Assembly (NCBI GenBank): GCA_015522095.1
Contig: WAMX01000030.1
Span: 1-6,869 of the forward strand
Direction of reading: 5' to 3'
DNA length: 6,869 nucleotides
Source: Nanobdellati archaeon
GTDB taxonomy: Archaea; SpSt-1190
Part shown: positions 1-5,321 of the stretch, piece after piece
Numbering within the stretch: position 1 is the stretch's first letter
Layout: each line of letters begins with the position of its first letter
Program-made: the position numbers and the translations under genes
The notes under the pieces: model-generated
Database searches by the model: none
The model's input: only the letters and a program-made list of their open reading frames with translations
Told to the model about the DNA's origin: nothing

Positions 1-24
1 CACCCTCTTCCCCCTTATCCTCAT
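1..24 (-). CDS. Possible 5' end of the next leftward gene (8 codons visible)
   Basis: On the minus strand, ATGA at 24-21 joins the TGA stop of the upstream leftward gene to an ATG. Reading on gives MRIRGKRV up to the window edge, with no stop. A G-run (AGGGGG) lies roughly 8-14 bases before this ATG and could serve as a ribosome binding site. The same ATGA overlap occurs at the moxR/DUF58 junction in this window. Eight codons are too few to call a product, and the frame may close just outside the window. Confidence 0.25.
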
Positions 25-782
25 ATCACAAACCCCCTTGCAAGCTCAGAAGTCCCAAGGGCCTTTATGGTTTTCCCCCCGACCTTCCCCTCCACCCTCA
101 CGAGATACTGGGCACAGTGCAGCTTCCCCAGGCCGCGCAGGAGGATGTGGTGGCGGGCATATGGGGTCGCCCTGAGCCGCACCTCGTCGGAGAAAAGGAA
201 GTGGTGGCCATCAAAGGCACGGAGGCTGACGCCATAGGCCTGCCCGTCAAGCAGGAGCTCCACCCGCTCCTGCCGGGGAAGCCTGAAAAACCCGCCCTCG
301 TGCCTGCCGGAGAACCTGAGCCTGTCCCAGGATGCAAGGGGGCCATTCACCCGCGCGCGCTGTAGGAGGGCACGCCCCCTGAATCCGTGGCCCTCCAGCT
401 TTCCCCTGACCTCGCGGTACTCGCTCCTCAGCCGCGTCGTGAGCACGCGCCCCTCAGCAGCAGGCTGGAACTCCCTCGAGAAGACAAGCTCCGTCCTGCC
501 GTGCCTGAGCACGTACCCGGAGCGGTAGCGATCAAAGGTGAAGGGGCTGGCCGGCGGGAAGCCGGGCTTCAGGGACTCCTCAATTGAAACGAACTTTTCC
601 TGGCCAATGGCACCCCAGAGGAGCACGCCATAGCGGGGGTGCCGGACGGAGCGCCCGTTGAAGCTGCCGGGGCGGCGGGCCGTCCCGAAGCAGAGAATGA
701 ACTGGTGCTCGCGGGAGCATCCGTGCACATACCAGCAGTCCGCGGCAAGCGGTCGCCGCCTCGGGGGCTCCAGCAGCTCCAC
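21..782 (-). CDS. Uncharacterised basic, probably beta-rich protein, divergent from rsmA
   Basis: I do not recognise this 253-residue protein. It is rich in Arg, His and aromatic residues, with no clear membrane segment. The alternation of hydrophobic and polar residues, with Gly turns (for example FILCFG, YGVLLWG, ELLLDGQAYGVSL), suggests a mostly beta-strand protein. The N-terminal CWYVHG followed by a strand loosely recalls lipocalin-like AttH/CrtC proteins, but this is weak. Cysteines are at 16, 22, 31 and 223. Coding is supported by strong G/C preference at third codon positions and by length. The GTG at 782 is preferred because it lies just downstream of a TATA-like box, as expected for a leaderless archaeal mRNA. 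An in-frame ATG at 830 would add 16 residues, including a short hydrophobic stretch, but would place the promoter inside the gene and overlap the rsmA start by 2 nt. The gene is complete and ends in TGA at 23-21. Confidence 0.72.
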   Translation of the reverse strand: MELLEPPRRRPLAADCWYVHGCSREHQFILCFGTARRPGSFNGRSVRHPRYGVLLWGAIGQEKFVSIEESLKPGFPPASPFTFDRYRSGYVLRHGRTELVFSREFQPAAEGRVLTTRLRSEYREVRGKLEGHGFRGRALLQRARVNGPLASWDRLRFSGRHEGGFFRLPRQERVELLLDGQAYGVSLRAFDGHHFLFSDEVRLRATPYARHHILLRGLGKLHCAQYLVRVEGKVGGKTIKALGTSELARGFVI

Positions 783-801
783 ATCCTGAAAAGACAAGCA
801 G

Positions 802-811
802 ATATTAATAA
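802..811. promoter_or_regulatory. Shared TATA-like box of the divergent rsmA promoter region
   Basis: ATATTAATAA is the only A/T-rich block in an otherwise G/C-rich spacer. It contains the perfect palindrome TATTAATA (803-810). ATATTAA begins 27 nt before the rsmA ATG at 829, the position expected of an archaeal TATA box for a transcript starting at or near the start codon. On the opposite strand the palindrome centre is about 24 nt from the GTG at 782. No convincing Shine-Dalgarno sequence precedes either start. One TBP site may therefore serve both directions. This is inferred from spacing only. Confidence 0.55.
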
Positions 812-828
812 CCGCCAGTAAGGCATGC

Positions 829-1530
829 ATGAGGCGGCTCGGGCAGCACTTCCTTGTGGACGGGAGAGTCGCGAAGTTCATGGTTGATGCGCTTGCGCCC
901 GGCAGGGACGAGACGGTCGTGGAAATAGGGCCGGGCAGGGGAATAATAACGCGCCTGCTTGCCGCAAGGGCGGGCAGGGTGGTGGCCATTGAGAAGGACC
1001 GCAGGCTTGAACCCTTCCTGAAGGGGCTGCCCGGCAATGTCGAGGTTGTATGGGGGGATGCGCTGGAAGGGCTCCCGCCCTGCGACAGGCTCATATCAAA
1101 TGTGCCCTTTTACATATCGTCAAAGCTTCTCTTCAGCCTCCCCCCGGTGCCGGCGGTTCTCGGGCTGCAGAGGGAATTTGCGGAGAGGATGGTGGCAGAG
1201 CCCGGCTCCAGAAGGTACGGGCGGCTGAGCGTGAACTCGCAGCTCCGCTACAGGATTGAGCTGCTCCGCTCCTTCCCGCCAGAGGTCTTCAGCCCGCCCC
1301 CGAAGGTGTGGCTCTCCGTCGTCAGGCTTGAGCCCAGGGAGCCCGGGATGTGGGAGGGGACGGAGGAGGTTGTGAGGAAGCTGTTTTCATATCCCGGGCG
1401 GACGGTGGACAATGCGCTGAAGCTCGCGGGGTTTCCGCCGCAGGGCATAAAGAAACGCGTGAGGGAGCTCTCGCCCCGGGAAGTGGTGGAGCTATCGGTA
1501 AAAATATTAAGCTCCGGGGGGAAGGGTTAG
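829..1530 (+). CDS. rsmA: rRNA small subunit (adenine-N6) dimethyltransferase, RsmA/KsgA/Dim1 family
   Basis: The enzyme uses S-adenosylmethionine to dimethylate the two adjacent adenines in the helix 45 loop at the 3' end of 16S rRNA, a late step of small-subunit maturation in the cytoplasm. The 233 residues show the family signature in order: LGQHFLVD (4-11), SAM-binding EIGPGRG (32-38), acidic IEKD (54-57), GDA (76-78), the catalytic-loop equivalent NVPF (91-94), LQREFAERMVAEPGSRRYGRLSV (113-135) and FSPPPKVWLSVVRLEP (154-169). The usual NLPY/NLPF appears here as NVPF. A compact helical C-terminal domain follows (about 175-225), making the protein shorter than the roughly 270-residue bacterial KsgA. 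The ATG at 829 is chosen because LGQHFLVD normally lies near the N-terminus and because a TATA-like box sits 27 nt upstream. The upstream gene is divergent; the TAG stop abuts the next gene's GTG. Confidence 0.95.
   Translation: MRRLGQHFLVDGRVAKFMVDALAPGRDETVVEIGPGRGIITRLLAARAGRVVAIEKDRRLEPFLKGLPGNVEVVWGDALEGLPPCDRLISNVPFYISSKLLFSLPPVPAVLGLQREFAERMVAEPGSRRYGRLSVNSQLRYRIELLRSFPPEVFSPPPKVWLSVVRLEPREPGMWEGTEEVVRKLFSYPGRTVDNALKLAGFPPQGIKKRVRELSPREVVELSVKILSSGGKG
1504..1510 (+). promoter_or_regulatory. TATA-like box inside the rsmA 3' end, for the five-gene cluster
   Basis: ATATTAA, preceded by three further A residues (1501-1503), stands out in G/C-rich surroundings. It begins exactly 27 nt before the GTG at 1531, the same motif and distance as upstream of rsmA. 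It would give the cluster its own leaderless transcript, separate from read-through out of rsmA. The site lies in coding sequence (the VKILS region of RsmA), so chance A/T-rich codons are the alternative. Confidence 0.5.
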
Positions 1531-3030
1531 GTGAGGCTGCTCCTTTTGCTACTGCTGCTTGCTCCAGCGGCGGCGGTGGAGATTACGCTGAACGCGCCCG
1601 GGGAAATTTATGCGGGCGAAACCTGGACCGTGGATGCGTATGTCACGGATGGCGGAAGCCCGGTGGCATACCCGAACTGCAACATAACAGTATACAGGGG
1701 TTCGGAGCCGGAGGTTTACCGGGCGCTGATGAGTGCCCAGAGCGACAGGGCGACCTACTCCATAACATTCTACGGCGCGGAGGACAGGAGCGCCACCGTG
1801 CAGTGCTATGGCACTCCGGGCAGCCTGGCGGTCACCGTGAAGAACAACATATTTGCGGACCTGACCGTGAGCGGCGGTGATGCCATTGGCGAGACGGCAT
1901 ACGCCACTGTAAGCCTGCAGGACCGCAGCGGGAACAGGGTCTATGCGGACTGCACGCTCAAGGTCCTAAGGGACGGCACGGCGGTGCACGATGCGCTCAT
2001 GTACTCGACGGCCTCCGGATACGCGGGCAGCTACTATGTCGAGCTTCCAGGCACATACACCTACCGCGTGACGTGCACGGACAGCGAGCTCGGAAGCGTG
2101 ACGGAGTCCGTGATCAAGGAGGTTGAAAAGGTTCCCGTGAGGGTGTCCATTTCAAAGACGGCATACACGGGGAGCTACGGGGCAACCGCCACAATCCCCG
2201 TGAGCGTGAATCCCGGCAGCGCGAGCTGCAGCGCGGACTTTGGCACGGTCCAGGGAAGCGGCAGCTACAGGGCATACACCGCCAGGCTCGGCTTCGTCGG
2301 CACCCGGAGCGTGAAGATATCCTGCTCAGACCCGAACTATCTCACGGGAGAGGCAACGCTGAGCCTCACATCCGTGGAGGTCAGCACGCTGGGCAAGATA
2401 CTCGTCAGCACGCTCGAGCCCTACTCCTTCCAGCGCATCTCAATTCAGCCCCAGTATTTCACAGCAAGCTGGTACCAGATAAGGGATGCGGATTGCACGG
2501 TGGAATACGGGGAGAGCGTGAAGGGAAAGAGCTTCCAGAAGATGGAGCTGAGGGCGCCCCCGGGCCCGGCAACAATGGACATTGATGTTGAATGCAGGAA
2601 GTACGGGTATAAGCCCTTCAAGGAGAAGGTGAAGCTGAAGGTGAAGCCCATAACGCTGAGGGGAGAGCTCAGCTACCGCGAGGCAATCAAGGAGAACGAG
2701 CCCCTGAATGTGAGGGTCTCGCTGGAGCCCGGCATCGAGGCAAACTGCACATTCCGCAGCACCCTTGAGTCGGAAATAGCGACGAGCAGCCTGCCCGCCC
2801 AGAGCAGGGTCATCACCGCGGAGGGCAATTTCTCCGTGATTCCCGGGGACATTGGGACGCTGAGATTCTCGGTTGAATGCACGGGCAAGGGCTACACAAC
2901 ATTCAGGGGCACGGGGAAGGTTGATGTGCGGCTCTTCTCCGAGAGCGAGGAGATAAGCGCGGCGATAGTCTTAACTACTCTCACCGCCATACTTGCTGTG
3001 GCGTTTCTGATGATAAAGAGGTGGCTGTGA
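1531..3030 (+). CDS. Secreted, C-terminally anchored protein with about five Ig-like, cysteine-paired modules
   Basis: No family is recognised with certainty. The 499 residues begin with a signal peptide (MRL, a Leu run, then APAAA; likely cleavage after residue 15). The rest to about 470 is beta-rich and contains exactly ten cysteines in five pairs: 50/92, 141/182, 233/265, 322/355 and 406/450. Each first Cys sits in a polar-C-T/N/S context and each second Cys ends a strand, as in a disulfide-bonded Ig-like sandwich. Modules four and five are most alike (VEC, then GY and F). A membrane segment (about 475-495) and a short KRWL tail fix the protein with its bulk outside. N-X-S/T sequons occur at N51, N405 and N433. 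The GTG start abuts the rsmA stop and follows a TATA-like box by 27 nt. The architecture resembles bacterial BatD-type proteins of MoxR operons; adhesin or surface scaffold is an alternative. Confidence 0.85.
   Translation: MRLLLLLLLLAPAAAVEITLNAPGEIYAGETWTVDAYVTDGGSPVAYPNCNITVYRGSEPEVYRALMSAQSDRATYSITFYGAEDRSATVQCYGTPGSLAVTVKNNIFADLTVSGGDAIGETAYATVSLQDRSGNRVYADCTLKVLRDGTAVHDALMYSTASGYAGSYYVELPGTYTYRVTCTDSELGSVTESVIKEVEKVPVRVSISKTAYTGSYGATATIPVSVNPGSASCSADFGTVQGSGSYRAYTARLGFVGTRSVKISCSDPNYLTGEATLSLTSVEVSTLGKILVSTLEPYSFQRISIQPQYFTASWYQIRDADCTVEYGESVKGKSFQKMELRAPPGPATMDIDVECRKYGYKPFKEKVKLKVKPITLRGELSYREAIKENEPLNVRVSLEPGIEANCTFRSTLESEIATSSLPAQSRVITAEGNFSVIPGDIGTLRFSVECTGKGYTTFRGTGKVDVRLFSESEEISAAIVLTTLTAILAVAFLMIKRWL
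3018..3024 (+). promoter_or_regulatory. Ribosome binding site that decides the ATG start at 3030
   Basis: GAGGTGG lies 5 nt before the ATG at 3030 and matches the archaeal anti-Shine-Dalgarno sequence. An in-frame GTG at 3021 lies inside this element, so the ATG overlapping the previous stop (TGATG) is the better start. Confidence 0.65.
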
Positions 3031-3458
3031 TGATAAGGCAGTTGCTCCGGGTAATATTCGAGCACCCCCTGCTCACAACGGTCTTCATAGTGGACCTGTT
3101 CCTGATTTTCCTGATAATCGCGTATGTGTTCATGAGGGTGTTCGGGGAAAAGCGGCCGGACCGCAAGCTGCTCTCGTTCATACAGAAATTCCGCATAAAG
3201 CTGAAGGAGCACAGCCTCGACAGCATAGAGGGGCTGTACTACCTCGTCATTGACACGTACATCAAGAAGGGTGTCCTGTCGCACGATGATGGCAGGGGAT
3301 TCCGCGCAAGGGAGAAGGTGCTGGCCGCCCTGGAAGGCGAGGAGCGAAAAACCGTTGAGACCATATTCAGGTATTTTGAAGCAAAGAAGTATGGAGGGAT
3401 ACTGAAAAATGAGAGGGAAGCTGTTGGCTATCTTGCTCATAAGTTTCGCAGCCTTTAG
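3030..3458 (+). CDS. Small one-span membrane protein, DUF4129/DUF4381-like in layout
   Basis: This 142-residue protein has one membrane segment (about 13-36) followed by a basic stretch (R36, K41, R42, R45, K46), so the charged C-terminal part probably faces the cytoplasm. Residues 46-122 are helical and charged. The pattern of a tyrosine-rich helix (EGLYYLVIDTYIKKGVLS), then charged helices ending in FRYFEAKKYGG, resembles the C-terminal cytoplasmic regions of DUF4129/DUF4381-type proteins found next to MoxR genes in bacteria. This is a pattern judgement, not a confirmed match. The ATG overlaps the previous TGA by one base (TGATG), giving translational coupling. The last 50 bases also encode the start of the next gene. 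A likely role is linking the outer proteins to the cytoplasmic MoxR/DUF58 pair. Confidence 0.8.
   Translation: MIRQLLRVIFEHPLLTTVFIVDLFLIFLIIAYVFMRVFGEKRPDRKLLSFIQKFRIKLKEHSLDSIEGLYYLVIDTYIKKGVLSHDDGRGFRAREKVLAALEGEERKTVETIFRYFEAKKYGGILKNEREAVGYLAHKFRSL
3393..3398 (+). promoter_or_regulatory. Ribosome binding site for the overlapping gene at 3409
   Basis: GGAGGG lies 10 nt before the ATG at 3409, within the coding sequence of the preceding gene. It supports a start that overlaps that gene by 50 nt, as does the intact signal peptide encoded from this ATG. Confidence 0.55.
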
Positions 3459-4401
3459 TGTCAGGGCAGAGGTTGTCCTGCCGGGCGAGAAGGCAACAGT
3501 CAGTGCCCTCTCGCTGATGCCCTCGGCCCTTGAAGAGCTGAAGGAGCAGGGGATTTTTGTGCTGTTCGATGATGCGGGCAGGCCATACGGGTTCGTGCAG
3601 AACGGGAGCTTCGTTGACGAGATAAAGTACGGGAATCTCACAATAAAGCCATACAGTGAGGGTAGTGAGGTCATTGTGGGGAGCTCGGAGCTCGAGAAGA
3701 TGGCGGGGGATGTTGCCGCGGCAAGGTCGCAGCTCGGCACCAGCTTTGACAGCCAGCTCCTGAGGAAGGAGGACTTCCTGAAGTATGTATATTACAACCA
3801 GAGGTACGGGGGGCTGGAGGGCTACCTGAAGGACATGGGGCTGGACAGCAAGCAGGCGGCAATAGACTTCCTGAACCAGATTGAGCCATCGGAGGCAAAC
3901 GAGTTCCTTGACATATATGATGCCCTGGACAGCAAGCAGCTCGGCTACTCCCACTACAAGATGCTCCTGGACGCTCTTGACAGGCTGAACGGGGAGGACC
4001 TCTCCAAGTATATGGACCCTGAGAAGGCAGAGGAGCTCCAGAAGAGGCTGGACGAGCTGGAGAAGCAGGTGAGCGAGGAGATGCTAAAGGAGCTGCTCAG
4101 GAACTTTGACAGGGACGAGCTGAAGCTCCTGCAGGAAGTCCTCAGGAGAGTGGATTACAAAACCATCTACAGGATAGCGCGGGACTATGTGCGCGAGGCC
4201 GCGAGGGACGGGACGCTTGACAGGACGCTGGAAGACCTGAAGGGCGCGGAGGTTCCCGACGAGGTGAAGAGGGGTGCGGTGGACGCGGCCAGGGACTTTG
4301 CGCGCAACAGGGCATCCGATTTCATACCGAAGAAGTTTGCATACTACGCAGTTGCCATTGCGGCAATAGCCCTGACATTCGCGCTCAGGGGGGTGAGCTG
4401 A
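3409..4401 (+). CDS. Secreted helical protein with C-terminal membrane anchor, function unknown
   Basis: No family is recognised. The 330 residues start with a signal peptide (MRGK, hydrophobic core 5-16, likely cleavage after VRA at residue 20). A short beta-rich region follows (about 21-92) and contains sequons at N65 and N76. From about 93 to 305 the protein is helical and highly charged, with a coiled-coil-like stretch near 203-247 (EKAEELQKRLDELEKQ and onward). LDSKQ occurs at 145-149 and again at 173-177, hinting at a 28-residue helical repeat. A C-terminal membrane segment (311-326) would anchor it with the body outside the cell. The start overlaps the previous gene by 50 nt; no better downstream start keeps the signal peptide. 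The stop overlaps the moxR ATG (TGATG). It may be a stalk or partner of the Ig-like protein; this is inferred from context only. Confidence 0.85.
   Translation: MRGKLLAILLISFAAFSVRAEVVLPGEKATVSALSLMPSALEELKEQGIFVLFDDAGRPYGFVQNGSFVDEIKYGNLTIKPYSEGSEVIVGSSELEKMAGDVAAARSQLGTSFDSQLLRKEDFLKYVYYNQRYGGLEGYLKDMGLDSKQAAIDFLNQIEPSEANEFLDIYDALDSKQLGYSHYKMLLDALDRLNGEDLSKYMDPEKAEELQKRLDELEKQVSEEMLKELLRNFDRDELKLLQEVLRRVDYKTIYRIARDYVREAARDGTLDRTLEDLKGAEVPDEVKRGAVDAARDFARNRASDFIPKKFAYYAVAIAAIALTFALRGVS
3841..3939 (+). repeat. Two copies of a 15-base repeat, 84 bases apart
   Basis: CTGGACAGCAAGCAG occurs at 3841-3855 and 3925-3939, in the same reading frame, encoding LDSKQ twice. The 84-base offset is exactly 28 codons. 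Similarity outside the 15 bases is weak, so this is either a decayed duplication of a helical unit or local convergence. Confidence 0.6.
4392..4396 (+). promoter_or_regulatory. Ribosome binding site of the MoxR-type gene
   Basis: GGTGA, in a longer G-run, lies 4 nt before the ATG at 4401, which overlaps the preceding TGA by one base. It is an exact match to the archaeal Shine-Dalgarno core and favours this ATG. Confidence 0.65.
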
Positions 4402-5321
4402 TGAAGGATGGCTTCAACAAATTCATAGCTGAAACGGGAAAGGTCCTGGTGGGATACGAGAGGATAACTGAAACGCTGCTCATATCGCTGCTCTGCAGGG
4501 GGCACGTGCTGCTTGAGGGGCCGCCGGGAGTCGCCAAGACGACCCTTGCAAAAACCTTTTCGAAGCTTGTGGATGCGAACTTCCGCCGCATCCAGTTCAC
4601 GCCGGACCTCCTCCCCACCGACATAGTGGGCACGGTGATGTTCAACCCAAAGAGCGGCGAGTTCCGCGTGCGCAAGGGGCCGATTTTCACGAACATAATA
4701 CTGGCGGATGAGATAAACAGGGCGAGTCCCAAGACCCAGAGCGCCCTCCTTGAGGCGATGGAAGAAAAGCAGGTCACCATTGAAGGGGAGACATACCGGC
4801 TGCCGGAGCCCTTCATAGTCATAGCAACCCAGAACCCCGTGGAGCAGGAAGGGACATATCCCCTCCCGGAAGCGCAGCTCGACCGCTTCCTCTTCAAGGT
4901 GAACGTGGACTACCCAAAGAAGGGTGACGAGAAGGAGATAATACGCAGGGTGGCGGCGAAGGCGGGGAAGGACCTCAAGATGGTCTTCAAGAAGGAAGAG
5001 ATACTCCGGCTCAGGGAAGCCGTGGACGGGGTAAAGGTCAGCGAGGAAGTTATGGAGTACATCGCCTCAGTGGTGGATGGGCTCCGGAACAACCCCGTGG
5101 TCGCGTGGGGACCGAGCCCCCGCGCATCAATAGCCCTGCTCAATGTGGGGAGGGCGGTGGCGCTCTCCGATGACCGCGGGTATGTGGTGCCGGGTGATGT
5201 CAGGAAATACGCGGTGGAGCTGCTCCAGCACCGCATAGGCGTGAAGCCCGAAAGCGAGATAGAGGGCGTGACCAATGCAAGGGTTGTAGAGGACGTGCTC
5301 CAAGAAGTTGATGCAATATGA
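4401..5321 (+). CDS. MoxR-family AAA+ ATPase
   Basis: MoxR ATPases are cytoplasmic AAA+ chaperone-like proteins that hydrolyse ATP to activate or assemble partner proteins, often ones with von Willebrand A-like domains. All core motifs are visible in the 306 residues: Walker A GPPGVAKT (40-47), FTPDLLPTDIVGT (66-78), Walker B IILADE (99-104) followed by INRASPKTQSALLEAMEE (105-122), sensor 1 IATQNP (141-146), LPEAQLDRF with the arginine-finger candidate R162 (155-163), and sensor 2 GPSPRA (237-242). A helical lid domain (about 200-305) completes a full-length protein; nothing looks missing. It is coupled to the gene before (TGATG) and to the DUF58 gene after (ATGA), the standard MoxR-DUF58 pairing. 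The precise substrate is unknown and is probably the neighbouring membrane proteins. Confidence 0.95.
   Translation: MKDGFNKFIAETGKVLVGYERITETLLISLLCRGHVLLEGPPGVAKTTLAKTFSKLVDANFRRIQFTPDLLPTDIVGTVMFNPKSGEFRVRKGPIFTNIILADEINRASPKTQSALLEAMEEKQVTIEGETYRLPEPFIVIATQNPVEQEGTYPLPEAQLDRFLFKVNVDYPKKGDEKEIIRRVAAKAGKDLKMVFKKEEILRLREAVDGVKVSEEVMEYIASVVDGLRNNPVVAWGPSPRASIALLNVGRAVALSDDRGYVVPGDVRKYAVELLQHRIGVKPESEIEGVTNARVVEDVLQEVDAI

Noticed and set aside
569..826. 85-codon minus-strand frame starting near the divergent promoter, with an internal ATG at 784
   Set aside because: It overlaps the longer leftward gene in another frame; its translation is Ser/Ala/Gly-rich and short, whereas the 253-codon frame has consistent coding bias.
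783..830. Upstream ATG at 830 as start of the leftward gene, giving a weak hydrophobic N-terminus
   Set aside because: It would put the TATA-like box inside the gene and overlap the rsmA start; the hydrophobic stretch lacks a basic N-terminal region and is short for a signal peptide.
1350..1880. 176-codon plus-strand frame across the rsmA end
   Set aside because: It overlaps rsmA and the Ig-like protein in another frame and is a Gly/Arg/Ala-rich translation with no recognisable motif.
3021..3029. GTG at 3021 as start of the 142-residue protein
   Set aside because: It sits inside the ribosome binding site, and the ATG at 3030 has correct spacing and overlaps the previous stop.
2892..3740. 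282-codon open frame on the minus strand
   Set aside because: It lies antisense across the ends of three well-supported genes with signal peptides and membrane segments, and its translation has low-complexity Ser/Leu/Pro composition without domain-like structure.
3367..3954. 195-codon minus-strand open frame
   Set aside because: It is fully antisense to the secreted helical protein gene; the absence of stops follows from that gene's codon bias.
4385..4897. 170-codon minus-strand frame
   Set aside because: It is antisense to the conserved MoxR ATPase core.
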